Assembly (NCBI GenBank): GCA_945830165.1
Contig: CALZXR010000001.1
Coordinates: forward strand, 13,470 to 77,469
Source of the DNA: Schaedlerella sp004556565
GTDB taxonomy: Bacteria; Bacillota; Clostridia; Lachnospirales; Lachnospiraceae
DNA length: 64,000 nt
Direction: 5' to 3'
Position numbers and translations under genes: made by a program. The notes under the pieces are model-generated. The model searched no databases and had not been told where the DNA came from. It saw only the letters and a list, made by a program, of their open reading frames with translations. Position 1 is the first letter of the stretch; each line of letters begins with the position of its first letter. This document shows, one piece after another, positions 43,704 through 55,700 of the stretch.

Positions 43704-44459
43704 CTATTTCACCCGCAGCAGCGACTGCAGGATTTCCAGAGATTTAAAATGCTTCTCCACATACACATCCAGATATCTGCCCATAATTCTTCCAAGTTCA
43801 TCCAGAACTTCTTCACTGACCACAAAAGTGTATAAACGCTCTATTTTACTGCTTTCAATATATTGCATGCTATACAATGCCGACTGAGACAGACGGATTC
43901 CGTCGATGACATCACCTGCACATTCCGTACAGACAAGCCCGCCTTTTTTTACACTGAACACGGTCTCCCTGTCTTTATCTCCGCAGGAAACGCATTGGAA
44001 CACCTGAGGTCCCTGCCCGTTAATGCAAAGAGTACGAAGTTCGAATATGTAACGAACGAGCCGGTTGGGTATCCTTTTATTAATGAGTGCCTTCATTGTC
44101 TGATAAAGAAGCTTCAGCATTTCCCGTTCATCATTACCTTCAGTTGTAAAATAATCTGCAAACTCCAGAAAATAAAACCCGTAACAGGCATCATCCATAT
44201 CCTTCCTCAGTTCCGGAAAATAGTTCGTGATCTGAGCAGCCTGAATCGAATTGGATGTTCTGCCGGCATAAATTGTAAATTCGCCGAAACAGAATGGGTT
44301 TACGGCAGCGACAAGTGGACTGTTCGGTTTTCGCGCCCCTCTGGCAAATGCTGCCATTTTCCCTTGTTCTTTTGTCAGTATAACCACTCGTTTATCATAC
44401 TCTCCGATAGGTGCTGCGGACAGCACCATCCCTGTCACTACAATCTGATTCACATTCAT
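43704..44459 (-). CDS. recO: DNA repair protein RecO
   Basis: A 251-residue RecO that loads RecA with RecR in the recombination-repair pathway. The N-terminal OB fold (VVTGMVLSAAPIGEYDKRVVI, residues 5-80) and the helical domain with a four-Cys zinc finger (CVSCGDKDRETVFSVKKGG then VCTECAG) are present. The start is ambiguous: the ATG at 44459 has GGGGAG only 1 nt away, whereas GTG at 44453 (giving VNQIVVTG) has ideal 7-nt spacing. It follows era by 19 bp, the common era-recO order. Confidence 0.93.
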   Translation of the reverse strand: MNVNQIVVTGMVLSAAPIGEYDKRVVILTKEQGKMAAFARGARKPNSPLVAAVNPFCFGEFTIYAGRTSNSIQAAQITNYFPELRKDMDDACYGFYFLEFADYFTTEGNDEREMLKLLYQTMKALINKRIPNRLVRYIFELRTLCINGQGPQVFQCVSCGDKDRETVFSVKKGGLVCTECAGDVIDGIRLSQSALYSMQYIESSKIERLYTFVVSEEVLDELGRIMGRYLDVYVEKHFKSLEILQSLLRVK

Positions 44460-44478
44460 TCTCCCCGTTCAGGAACAC

Positions 44479-45378
44479 CTACATTTCGTCTTCAAAATAA
44501 CCAAAGTTCTTCATCAGGAAATCGCTGTCGCGCCAGTTTTTCTGAACTTTGACCCACAGCCTCAGATTCACCTTGCAATCCAGCATACGCTCAATCTCAT
44601 AACGTGCCGTGCTTCCAATTTTTTTAAGCATACTTCCCTGCTTCCCGATAATAATCCCCTTATGGGTATCTCTCTCGCAGATGATCGTAGCATCAATCTG
44701 CATGACCCTTTTTTCCATTTTCATCCGGTCTATGGCTACGGCAATACCGTGGGGAACTTCTTCCTGCAGACAGTGCAGAGCTTTTTCACGTATCAGCTCT
44801 GCAACTATCTGGCGTTCCGGCTGGTCTGTAATTGTATCTTCGTCATAAAACTGAGGACCATACGGCAGATGCTGCAAAATAACACGGATAAGTTCGTCCG
44901 TATTGTCCCCTTCTCTTGCCGACACCGGAACAATAGCCGCAAAGTCAAATTCCTTCCGATAGGCATCAATACAGGTAAGAACATCTTCTATCTTCACCAT
45001 ATCCGTCTTATTGATTACAAGAATGACAGGTGTTGTCACTTTATGAAGCTGTTCTATAATATGCTGTTCACCTGCCCCGATAAATGTGGACGGCTCTACC
45101 AGCCAGAGCACCACATCTACTTCATTCAGAGAACGATGGGCAATATTGACCATATATTCGCCCAGCTTATTTTTTGCCTTATGAATTCCCGGCGTATCCA
45201 CAAACACAATCTGTCCGTCTTCCGTAGTAAGCACCGTCTGAATCCTGTTCCTGGTCGTCTGCGGCTTATTGGATGTGATTGCGATTTTCTGCCCGATCAG
45301 ATAATTCATAAGAGTGGATTTACCCACGTTCGGACGGCCGATCAGCGTCACAAAGCCTGATTTATAATTATCCTTCAT
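44479..45378 (-). CDS. era: GTPase Era
   Basis: A 299-residue Ras-like GTPase with a C-terminal KH domain that helps mature 16S rRNA in the small ribosomal subunit. G1 is GRPNVGKST, G3 is DTPGI, G4 is NKTD and the KH loop is GIIIGKQGSMLKKIG. The start at 45378 (MKDNYKSGFV) has GGGAG 5 nt upstream. It lies 17 bp after the M16C peptidase gene and 19 bp before recO, all one likely transcript. Confidence 0.96.
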   Translation of the reverse strand: MKDNYKSGFVTLIGRPNVGKSTLMNYLIGQKIAITSNKPQTTRNRIQTVLTTEDGQIVFVDTPGIHKAKNKLGEYMVNIAHRSLNEVDVVLWLVEPSTFIGAGEQHIIEQLHKVTTPVILVINKTDMVKIEDVLTCIDAYRKEFDFAAIVPVSAREGDNTDELIRVILQHLPYGPQFYDEDTITDQPERQIVAELIREKALHCLQEEVPHGIAVAIDRMKMEKRVMQIDATIICERDTHKGIIIGKQGSMLKKIGSTARYEIERMLDCKVNLRLWVKVQKNWRDSDFLMKNFGYFEDEM

Positions 45379-45395
45379 ATTTTCTCCCATTCTTT

Positions 45396-48368
45396 TTAAC
45401 AACTGCTTCCAAACAACATTTTTACTTCACCGAAAAGCTCTTTTGCTTCTTCAATCTTCTCTTCTCCGCCGATAACACAGATCTGATCGGCTGCCAGAAG
45501 GGCATCCACCACATCTGCAAGCCTGCGTATATCTTCCTGTGTCGCATCCAGAATCCGGTCGCGTTCTTTCTTTATCATTTCTTCCGTCACATGATTCATA
45601 TACAGATTCAGAGAACGATCACCCTTTGCTGAAGGATTCATCGGACGATCAATATTGCTCATGGTACCGATAATATATTTGGTCATTTCACGTTCATCAG
45701 CCGTGAAATTTTTTAAATAATCCACAATTCCCCGATAGGTTTCCAGTGTCTTTTTCAGATTCGGGTCACGGTATGAAACAAGATAACTTTCTCCGATACG
45801 GTTAAAATTGCACATACAGCCATATGCCCCGCCCTTCACACGGACATTCTGCCACAGGTAATCATAACTCAAAATCACTTTCAGTATCTGCAGTGCCCCA
45901 TGATACTGCATGCCTCTGTCGATAAAATTCCCTGCCTGTGCGACATACTGAACCTTTGAAGAAGTCTTGAATCCTTCGTTCCGAAGTTTACAGTGCAGCA
46001 CACAACGCGTTGCTTCCTGCCCACTGTTTCCATTTTTCTTATCTTTGCCGTCCGTCATATTGTCATATAACTGCCCTTTTAATTTACAGATTCCCTCTTC
46101 GGCAGCCGCAAGTCCTTCCCGGGCAGCCGTATAGCTCACCATCATATTATCTGCACGGAATATACGTTTTGCAATCAGTTTCAGATTCAGGATCAGTTCA
46201 TCTTTATTTTCCTGAAAATTCTCTTCCAGCTCTCTTACTGCCTCATAATATCCGATCCCGTCTGTCTCATCCTTGAACCGGGAAATCGGTGACGTGTAAG
46301 ACAATGCCCGCAGTGCGGCAGTAGTATGTCCGGATGACAGGAAGGACATCTGCAGCCTGGACTTAAGCATTGCAAGAATCTCTTTCAGACGCTTTTCGTC
46401 ACCAAGCTTTGATTCCATGAGGATCTCCCTCATCATTGAGAGAAGCACATCCATCTTTGAGTAAAGAACCTTTCCTTTCATCTCAAAAGTCGCCCGGAAC
46501 TCCTTTTCTTTTGCTTTTGTCACATCGGGATACAGCTCCAGCGATGTCCCGATACCTCCTGTATGCACATTGATTTCATTAAACAGTGTGCCGTACTCAT
46601 AATGCTCTGTGTCAATAATTCCCAGCACTGCCTGAAGAAATCCTACATATGGAAGCTGTTCCTCCAAAATACCGGACAAATCAAACATAAGAGTCAGATA
46701 TCCGATCCCGTTTGTCTCGATTTCGTGGTAAATCAGCGGAATTTCATCCACCTTTCTCACCTCATTAATAATCGGTGTGATTTCCCTTGAAATGTCTTCC
46801 CTGCAAAGCACCGGTATCTTTGCCATATCTTCCGGGGCATCCTCCTGCTCCTGATACTCTGTCAGGCGCAGCGTATCCTCCTCCAGTTTCTCCACTTCCT
46901 CACGGCTCAGACTTTCTTTATACTGCTGCAGCTTCTGACGCAGTTCCCGATCCATACGGGCGGTCCTGCCCTTCTCAGGCTTTACAACAACAACTGAACC
47001 GTGAGTATTGTCAAGTATCCATGTTTTAATCAAATTTTCAAAATAATCTGTCCCGACCTGTTCTTTCAGGAAATCAAATGTCGGAATTGCCTTCAGATGT
47101 ATGAACGGCTGATTTTCGTCATACAACCAGCTGTCAAACAACTGCAGCCCATACATCAGCCCTTTCGGATAATTTCCAAAATCCGCTTCACGGAACCGGA
47201 ATTCATGATAGTTGATTCCTGCTTCCAGGGCTTTTCTGTCAATTCCTGTCTCAGCAATATTTCGAAGTGTATTCTCTATCAGATCCACAAATTCCCGTTT
47301 CTGCTCCGGATTTGCATTCTTTGCAACGATTGAAAAGACCGGCTGATAAATCCCATTATCATAAGAACCCATGATATCTTTTCCGATTCCGGCATCCACC
47401 AATGCCTTTTTCAGTGGTGCTCCGGGAGCAGACAGCAATGCATAGTCCAACACCTGAAAGGCAAGATACAGCTTTTCGTCCAGAGTCGTCCCAATTACCT
47501 TGTTATAAGACAGATAGGTATTGTCCTGTGTTGACTCTTCACTGGAAATAGAATATGCCTTTTCGATTTCCCGCACCTTGTCAAATGGTTTCTGAAACCG
47601 GATTTCTGAATCCACCTGCTTCTTATCAAATGCATTTAAATAATTCTCGTCCAGCCATCTCAGCTTTTCCTCCATGTCCATATCACCATAGAGGTAAATA
47701 TAGCTGTTTGACGGATGATAATATTTCCTGTGGAAATCCAGGAACTGCTCATAGGTCAGTTCAGGAATCACTTCCGGGTCTCCGCCGGATTCAAACCCAT
47801 AACAAGTATCCGGGAACAAGGAATTCAGAACCATTCGGTCGAGTACACCCTCCGGAGAAGAAAATGCACCCTTCATCTCATTGTAAACAACACCATTATA
47901 AGAAAGATCTCCGTCAACATCGTCAAGCCTGTAGCTCCATCCCTCCTGACGGAAAATCTCTTCATGCTCATAAATATTCGGATAAAATACGGCATCCATA
48001 TAAATGTGCATCAGGTTCTGAAAATCCTTTTCATTGCAGCTGGCCACCGGATATACCGTCTTATCCGGATATGTCATAGCATTGAGGAATGTATTAAGAG
48101 AACCCTTGACCAGCTCCACGAAAGGATCTTTGACAGGGAAATCCCTGGAGCCGCACAACACTGAATGCTCCATGATATGCGGCACCCCGGTACTGTCCGA
48201 CGGCGGAGTACGGAATCCAATGGCAAACACCTTATTCTCGTCATCATTTTTCATCACCAAAATACGTGCCCCGCTCTTTTTATGCTTTAAAAGATAACCA
48301 TCTGACTTAATATCAGAAAGCTCCTCCTGCCGGATCAGTTCATATGTGCTCAAATTATTAATATCCAT
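45396..48368 (-). CDS. M16C-family zinc peptidase (presequence-protease-like)
   Basis: A 990-residue inverted-zinc-motif metalloprotease related to PreP/Cym1/insulinase. The HxxEH site is GVPHIMEHSVLCGS (near residue 65), with the downstream ligand Glu in the region around GVVYNEMKGAFSSPEG. The second half has the substrate-clamping RVKGGAYGC and SYRDPN segments. No signal peptide is visible, so it is cytoplasmic and probably degrades free peptides. It is first in the M16C-era-recO run and has a promoter within the 253-bp gap. Full length for the family (about 970-1000). Confidence 0.93.
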   Translation of the reverse strand: MDINNLSTYELIRQEELSDIKSDGYLLKHKKSGARILVMKNDDENKVFAIGFRTPPSDSTGVPHIMEHSVLCGSRDFPVKDPFVELVKGSLNTFLNAMTYPDKTVYPVASCNEKDFQNLMHIYMDAVFYPNIYEHEEIFRQEGWSYRLDDVDGDLSYNGVVYNEMKGAFSSPEGVLDRMVLNSLFPDTCYGFESGGDPEVIPELTYEQFLDFHRKYYHPSNSYIYLYGDMDMEEKLRWLDENYLNAFDKKQVDSEIRFQKPFDKVREIEKAYSISSEESTQDNTYLSYNKVIGTTLDEKLYLAFQVLDYALLSAPGAPLKKALVDAGIGKDIMGSYDNGIYQPVFSIVAKNANPEQKREFVDLIENTLRNIAETGIDRKALEAGINYHEFRFREADFGNYPKGLMYGLQLFDSWLYDENQPFIHLKAIPTFDFLKEQVGTDYFENLIKTWILDNTHGSVVVVKPEKGRTARMDRELRQKLQQYKESLSREEVEKLEEDTLRLTEYQEQEDAPEDMAKIPVLCREDISREITPIINEVRKVDEIPLIYHEIETNGIGYLTLMFDLSGILEEQLPYVGFLQAVLGIIDTEHYEYGTLFNEINVHTGGIGTSLELYPDVTKAKEKEFRATFEMKGKVLYSKMDVLLSMMREILMESKLGDEKRLKEILAMLKSRLQMSFLSSGHTTAALRALSYTSPISRFKDETDGIGYYEAVRELEENFQENKDELILNLKLIAKRIFRADNMMVSYTAAREGLAAAEEGICKLKGQLYDNMTDGKDKKNGNSGQEATRCVLHCKLRNEGFKTSSKVQYVAQAGNFIDRGMQYHGALQILKVILSYDYLWQNVRVKGGAYGCMCNFNRIGESYLVSYRDPNLKKTLETYRGIVDYLKNFTADEREMTKYIIGTMSNIDRPMNPSAKGDRSLNLYMNHVTEEMIKKERDRILDATQEDIRRLADVVDALLAADQICVIGGEEKIEEAKELFGEVKMLFGSSC

Positions 48369-48523
48369 CTAAACAATGCCCTCTTTCCATCATAATTTTT
48401 ATTCTATCTTTTTATTGAAACCTTGCTTTGTGACCTTTCAGCCGGGATGTCGGGTTCATCCTGTACGCACTGCTCAAAAAAACATATCCGAGAGTCCGTT
48501 AATCGCCCGACGACATCTGCATT

Positions 48524-48552
48524 ATTATATCATTTTTATAATTGGCATACAA
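48524..48552 (-). promoter_or_regulatory. Promoter of the M16C-era-recO run
   Basis: On the minus strand TTGTAT (48547-48552) and TATAAT (48524-48529) are 17 nt apart, leaving a leader of about 150 nt. Nothing else is recognised in 48369-48621. Confidence 0.5.
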
Positions 48553-48621
48553 CCGAAAAGAACACACTGCTATTCCTTCCCACATCCAATGGGGGACGAT
48601 TCCTTCCTCTTCCATGCCCGG

Positions 48622-49566
48622 CTACTGTTCTTCTTTAAGCTCCTGTTCAGAAAATAATGCCTCCACCGCATCCTCATATGCTTTTAGTCTTTCCGCTTTT
48701 TTAATTTTTTTTACATACTTTTGATAATCTGTAAAAAGCGGTGCAAGAAATGCCCACAGCTCTTTCATTTTAAACAAAACATTTCTGTCACCCGGGATTG
48801 CTTCCCGATAACTCTCGTATAATTTATCATGGAATCGTTTCAGAGTTTCTTTCTTTGTGTTCTCCCCGGAACGAATCAAAACTGCCAGCCCCGGATTCAT
48901 CACAAGGCCGCGCCCGATCATAACTGTATCCGTCTGAGGAAATGCCTCAGTAAATGTAAGATAGCCTTTTTTTGAAAAAATATCCCCGTTATAACAAACG
49001 GGATTCGTGCTGTTTTGGGCTGCTTCCGCGTATACTTCCAGATTTGGATGATTTTTATAAAAATCAAGCTGTGTGCGTGGGTGGATAATTAATTCTTTCA
49101 TAGGGAAACGGTTATAAATCTCCAGAAGGCGTTCAAATTCTTCCGGACTGTTCTTTCCGATTCTCGTTTTGATGGATATTTCAATCCTTGTCCTGTCAAA
49201 AATCTCCTCAAGAAAGCGTTCCAATTCATCAGGATACGCAAGGAATCCCGATCCTCTTCCTTTTGGAACAACCGTTTTTGACGGGCAGCCCAGATTAAGG
49301 TTGATTTCTCTGTATCCGAAAGCTTCCAGTTTTTCTGCGGTACTGACAAAGTCATCTGCAGAATTTGTCAGTATTTGCGGAACTGCATACATCCCCCGGT
49401 TATGCTCCGGAAGAATGTCATCCCGTTCCCTTGAACTGAAATGTCCATGCTGATTTGGCTTTATAAATGGAATAAAATATTTGTCTATCCCCCCAAAGTA
49501 TTCATATAATGCGTTGCGGAAAAGGTATCCCGTCACGCCTTCCAACGGTGCCAGATATAAGTTCAT
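48622..49566 (-). CDS. tRNA-dihydrouridine synthase family protein
   Basis: A 314-residue FMN-dependent Dus enzyme that reduces uridine to dihydrouridine in tRNA. Start MNLYLAPLEGVTGYLFRNA is the FMN-binding N-terminus, the catalytic Cys is in INLNLGCPSKTVVPKGRGSG, and IEISIKTRIG, ELIIHPRTQLDFYK and NGDIFSK follow in order, with MIGRGLVMNPGL at the end of the barrel. The C-terminal helical part includes coiled Lys/Glu-rich residues. Which Dus subfamily is unclear. It is a single gene between the adhesin terminator and the M16C promoter. Confidence 0.93.
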   Translation of the reverse strand: MNLYLAPLEGVTGYLFRNALYEYFGGIDKYFIPFIKPNQHGHFSSRERDDILPEHNRGMYAVPQILTNSADDFVSTAEKLEAFGYREINLNLGCPSKTVVPKGRGSGFLAYPDELERFLEEIFDRTRIEISIKTRIGKNSPEEFERLLEIYNRFPMKELIIHPRTQLDFYKNHPNLEVYAEAAQNSTNPVCYNGDIFSKKGYLTFTEAFPQTDTVMIGRGLVMNPGLAVLIRSGENTKKETLKRFHDKLYESYREAIPGDRNVLFKMKELWAFLAPLFTDYQKYVKKIKKAERLKAYEDAVEALFSEQELKEEQ

Positions 49567-49664
49567 ATTAGCTTCTTTCCCTTCTGTATCAATTTATCAG
49601 TCGGTTATCTGTTTCGTCACTTCATTCATTATACGGAAAAACACCAAGAGATACAATATTCTCT

Positions 49665-49740
49665 CAAAAAAAAGAGGCAGCCTCCCCGTTTTGGTTCAGC
49701 TGCCTCCAGGCGTCATTATTATTGACTTTTTTGTTTTTTC
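49665..49740 (-). repeat. Flanking repeat copy A (terminator-containing)
   Basis: About 76 bp aligning with 57148-57222 at roughly three quarters identity: an A-run, GAGGCAGCC, a TCCC block, a TTTTG loop, GCCTCC, then a GTCATT-like and TTGAC block and a T-rich end. Both copies are in the same orientation and bracket the giant gene. Confidence 0.55.
49666..49706 (-). terminator. Strong terminator after the giant SLH gene
   Basis: GAGGCAGC (49674-49681) and GCTGCCTC (49699-49706) form an 8-bp GC-rich stem; the minus-strand RNA ends in eight Us. It lies 46 nt downstream of the stop codon and is related in sequence to the terminator at 57149-57187. Confidence 0.92.
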
Positions 49741-49752
49741 AATTGACCCTTC

Positions 49753-52700
49753 TTACTCTACGTAAGCTTTGCAAAACCTCATGATGAGAGTTGCTGTTTC
49801 CACACGGTTTGCATTGCCCTGTGGATTCAGTTTTCCGCCGTCTCCCTTGATAAGTCCTGAAGCTACTGCCCACTTCATTGCATCCTTCGCAAATGCGTTC
49901 ACTTTCTCAGCATCCGGGAAATCAGCCAGATCATCAGAAGCTTCAACATTATATCCTTCCGCCTTCGCATAACGGTACAGGATCGCCGCAATCTGTTCTC
50001 TGGTAATCTTATCTGCCGGTCCGAACATTCCGCTGTTCGTGTAACCGGTGATAACTCCGTTGTCATTAGCCCAGATCACTGCATTCGCAAACCAGTCGCC
50101 TGCCTTAACATCCGGGAATCTGCCATCAAATTCCACTTCCGGTGAACCTGCGATCCGGTACATGATAACTGCGAACTGTGCTCTTGCAAGTGAATCACCA
50201 GGTCCGAAGGAACCGTCGCCGTAACCGCTCATCACATCATTGATATATGCCCAGTTAGTTGCATCATAGAACCAGTCAGCTGTCTTTACATCATCGTAGA
50301 GCTTTTCTACGCCGTATACAGTAACCTTGATGTCTGCAGTCTTATCACCTGCTTTTGCCGTAACTGTAGCTTCGCCCGGCCACATTGCTTTAATCTTTCC
50401 ATTCTCATCAATTGTAAGAATCTCTTCATCAGAGCTTGACCATTCAACCTCCGCATCAGCCGGATCTACGGTCACTGTAAGCTCTTTCTCTTCTTTAATG
50501 ATAATACTATCTGTTTCTGCATCGAAGCCGATGGATTTTACCGGTTCTTCCGAATCTGCCGGAACCAGATTGGCTGCCGCAGCTGCAAGCGCTTCTTTTG
50601 CTGCATCTACTGCTTCCTGGCTCTCTGCATTTTCTTCAGCTTCTTTTGCTGCTGCAAGTGCTGCGATAAATGCATCTTTTTCTGCGCCATCCTTATAACC
50701 GGTCAGATCAATAGCATCTGCTTTAGCGATTTCAGCTTCCAGTTCGCTGGTATCAACTGCCGGAGCCGGTTCTTTAACTGTAACTGTGAATGTTGCAGTC
50801 ATTTCGTTATAAGTAACCGTAATTTCCTGCTGTCCTGTTTTAGTATTATCGTATCCGCTGACAGTATATCCATCTGCCACCGTTTCCTTTGTTCCGTTGC
50901 TGTAAACGGCTTTTACAGTCAGCTGCAGGTCTTCGCCTAATGTGTATTCTGTCTTTGAAGGCGTCGCTTCAATACCTGTCATTGTCACAGGCGCAGCTTC
51001 AACATTCACAACGAAAGTTTTGCTCTTTCCTGCGTAGGAAACTGTGATGGTCTGATCACCTGTCGCTGCCGGATTCGGATCAAATCCTGTGATTCCAACT
51101 TTTCCTGTTACGTCTACTATTGAACCGTCATTGTATGCAGCTTCCACCTTCATGCCTTCCAGATTCAGTTCATTTTCGTCTGCGCTGTAGCTGGTCTTAG
51201 CCGGAGGTGTCAGCGTAATGTCATTGACAACTGTTCCGAAAATCTTGATTCTCTGTACTGCGATATAGTCATCTTCCTCACTGTCCGGAACCGGATCATA
51301 CAATGAAGTCACGATAAGGCGAACATGAGTTGCTGCCGTGAATTCATCAAGCATAATGGTCTGCTCTTCTGCCTGGCTCAGCAGGACACCTGTCTTAACA
51401 ACAGTGAAATCATCATCTGTCGGAGCTGCCATCGGATCTTCCAGATTTGCAACTGCTATCTGATAGTCCTTGATTCGTCCCTGTCCGTTTGTCTTGTCAT
51501 ATCTCGGCAGGTAGGTAATCTTCTTGATATACTGAACACCATCAAATCCCGTCTGTATCCAGATCGGATTATCTGCTGATGGATGTCCGCTTTCCACCTC
51601 GTAATCTGCCGGAGTATCCTGATATCTTGAATGCCACCAGTGTGCGGAGTCATCAAATGCCCATGCTGCACCGCCGTCATTGACATATCCGGCCGGAAGC
51701 TGTTCAGAGTTGGCTGCTACATTGCTTCTGAGAACCGCATCATCAAACTGCACCAGTCCAATGACTGTTACATCAAATGTTGCTGTTTTTTCCACACCGT
51801 CTTCTGTATAAGATACAGTTATTGTCTTTTTACCAGCTGAATTGCTGTCAAATCCGCTTACTGCTGCATTTTCTGTAACATCAGCCGTATCACCGTTGCT
51901 GTAAACTGCAGTTACAACCATTCCTGTCGTATCCAGAGTTTCTCCTGTTACATATACATCTTTAGTCGGTTTTGTTACTCTGATTTCTTGCAATGCACGA
52001 ACTGTCTGTTCAACAATAGAGATATTAAATGTAGCAGTCTTATCACCGTATGTTACAGTAATCTGCTGTTCTGCTGTTGCTGCTTCACTGTTAAATCCGG
52101 TGATCTGAACATCTGCAAGAGAAATCTCTTCACTTGTATCATCATCGTAATATGCAGTCACAACCATTCCTTCTGTATCCAGTTCCTGGGCGCCTACTAC
52201 ATATTCAATCTTATTCGGAAGTGTTGTTACTTCAATACTTGCCGGCACTTTCTTTACTGTCACATCAAATTCAGCAGTCTTTCCTGCATAGTATACTATA
52301 ACCTTCTGTGTTCCTGCTGTTGACAGATCACATTCTGCTGCCACACCTTCCGTCACATCTCTATCAGTGTTATTACTATATGCAGCAGTTACTGTCATGC
52401 CGTCCAGATTCAGTTCTTCACCTGCGAAGTACACAAGCTTATCCGGTTCCATAGTTACTGAAATACTGTTTACAACGTTACCGAAAAACTTAATTCTCTG
52501 TGCTGATACATGAGGTGTTCCTCCGTTTGTATATACAGATGTCACACTGATACGTACATGAGTTGCTGCTGTGAAATCGTCCAATATGATAGTTTGCTCA
52601 TCCGCTGTGTTCGCCAGACTTCCGCTCTTTACAACTGTAAAGTCTTCATCCTCCGGTGATGCCGTCGGGTCAGCCAGATTTGCAACAGAAATGGTATATT

Positions 52701-55700
52701 CATTAATCGCACCCTGCTTAGTTTCTCTTGCCTGATAGGTAATCTTCTTGATATACTGAACGCCTTCAAAGCCTGTCTGAATCCAGATTGGACTGTTATT
52801 ATTCAGATTTCCGTTTGATACTTCACCCTCCAACGGATCTCCGCTCCAGCGTGAATGCCACCAATGTACCTCATCGTCAAATGCCCATGTTGCAGGACCG
52901 TCATTATCCTTTCCGTTACCGTCTGCGTCCACCTGCTGAGAATTCGCAGTTGCATTTCTTACAAGGACCGTATCATCAAACTGAGTCACTTCAACTACAT
53001 TTACCGTGAATGTAGTTTCTTTCTCACCATAAGTAACAGTAACTTGTTTTTCTCCGGCTGTTGTATTATCAAATTCACCAACTACAGCACTGCTTGTGAC
53101 AATAGCCTGTTTATCACCTTCATAATGGGCGGTTACAACCATACCTTCTGTATCCAAAGCTTCACCAACGATATACTCTGTCTTTGAAGGAGCTGTTACT
53201 TCAATACTGACTAATTCCGGTACTGCTTCTACCGTCACATTATATGTGGCTGTATAGCCTGCATAGTTTACGGTAAGAGTCTGTTCTCCTTCCTGTTCCT
53301 TATCATAGCCTGTCACTGTTGCACCCTGCATGTCATTTTTTGTGCCATCAGTGTATGAAACTTCTACCACCAGGTCATCCAGATTTAGGTCTTCACCTTT
53401 AATATATGTCGTTTTCGGTTCTGTTTTCACTGCAATAGCATTTACACCTGTTCCAAAAATCTTAATTCTCTTTGCAGCTACATAATTTGTATTAGCAGTA
53501 GTACCGCCATATACTGATTTTACCAGAATGCGAACATGAGTTGCTGCTGTAAAATCATCCAGCACGATAGTCTGCTCATCAGTAGTATTTTCCAGAGTAC
53601 CGCTCTTTACAACCGTAAAGTCCTGATCTGACGGTTCTGCAGCCGGATTTTCCAGATTAGCGACAGCAATCGAATACTCATTGATGAGTCCCTGTGATGT
53701 AGCTCTTCCCTGATAGGTGATCTCTTTGATATACTGAACGCCGTCAAAGCCTGTCTGAATCCAGATTGGTCTGTCAGCAGACGGATGTCCGTCTGAAACT
53801 TCCCCTTCTGCCGGAGTTCCGGTCCAACGAGAATGCCACCAATGATCCTCATCATCAAATGCCCAGATAGCAGGACCATCCGTTCCTGATTCCGGATTTT
53901 GTTCAGAGTTTGCTTTTACATTCTTAAGAAGAAGGTCATTGTTAAACTGTTTCACAACTGCCACATCAATAATTGCCGTTTCACCTTCGTAACTTACAGT
54001 TATCTCTTTCTTTCCTGTAGAAGCACTGTCAAGTGCACTCACCTGTGCACTATCCGTAACATCAACCTCATCATCGTTGCTGTAAACTGCTGTTACAGTC
54101 ATTCCTTCTGTATCCAGCTCTTCACCAACATTATAAATTGTCTTCGTCGGTGCCGTTACTTCAATATGTGTCAGTGTAACCGCCTCTGATCCGCTGACGA
54201 TCACATCAAAGGTAGCCGTCTGTTCTTCATATGTAACTGTGATTGTCTGTGTTCCCGTTACATTTGCATCATATCCGGTAACATTCAGATCATCCATTGA
54301 TAATGCGTCTTCCGCTACAACTTCATCGCCGGCTGCATCCTTATAAACGACCTTAACTTCCAGGCCTGTCAGATCTAATTCTTCACCGGTCTCGTACTCT
54401 GTCTTGTCCGGTTCGGAAGTGATTCGAATCCCTGCTGTCTCACGATACTCATCGAGGTATTTTGATACCGCCAGCGTATAGGCTGCAAGCTCAGCATTAG
54501 AAAGCACTTCATCCGTAATTGTAACGTAGGCAATATCGCCGTTAAACGGCATTGCTGTTTCACCGCTGTTTACAGATGCGCCTATAGTCAGTGTATCAAT
54601 ATTGCTTACTCTTGTAAGGAAACCATTCCACTTGGCGTCATCCCAACCAGCACCCTGACCGTTGTGTACAAACCAGGCATTCTTCTCACTGCTGTTATAG
54701 GTTTGATAAGTTTTGCTTCTCACTGCTGCGGTAGACCAGTCAGTAGTAGTCAGGGCTCCCGTACCTGACATAGTGCCTCTGAGACCGCCACCGCCTAATG
54801 CAAATCTTCCGTAATAAACATCATTAGTTGCTGCCTGGAAAATTGCTGCAACACCATCTTCAGCCAGGCCTGTATTAGTCGTTGTTCCTGCGTTCTTTAT
54901 GTCTAGCAGTGTTGCTTTTGCAGACAAATCTGCTGACTTGAATGAAACCACCATCATACCTTCACTCAAATCTTTCACGCTGTTCACTTCGTCTTCTGTT
55001 CCTGTATATACACGTGTTCCGTCAAATGCGGTGTCATTTGATGCCACAAAATCTTTGTGGAGCTGTGCATTCTTCTGCACCGCCTCAATGCCGGCCGGAT
55101 ATACATCCTGTACTGCTTCCGTAACCGCAGTTCTGCCATTCGCATAAACGGCTCTTATCTTGTAAAAATGCTGTGTTCCTGTGATAGCCGTGTCCTCGTC
55201 AACATAGCTGGTCGCGGTAATGCCTTCGGCAACTGCTGTTTCCCCTTCTTCCGTTACTCTGTAAACGTTGTAGGAAGCCGCATCCTCGACAGCGTCCCAA
55301 CGGATATGGTTGGACATGTACCTTGCTTCTACAGTCAGGTTAGCGTCAATTACAGGTTCTTCTGCTGCTGCCAGCCCGTCATAGACATAAGTAATCGTCA
55401 TTTTTGAACCGCCATCGGTAATTTCAGCCTCAACCGCAGCATCTTCTTCTCCTACCCGGATCGTGGAAGCTGTCTGTGTGAAGACTTTACCTGTCCTGGC
55501 AGCCAGTGTGATGGCAGCTGTATAGGTGTCGCCATAGGTAAATGTTGAAACCTCTTCTCCGGCCTCATTCGTCCATACGGTACTTTCTACCGTGTAACCC
55601 GGATCCACCGCCACACTGCTTTCCTCTAAGCTGAACAGAAGAGTAGCATTTCCAAGTGCTGCCTGTAATGCGCTCATACTCTCAACTTTATTTGTCACAC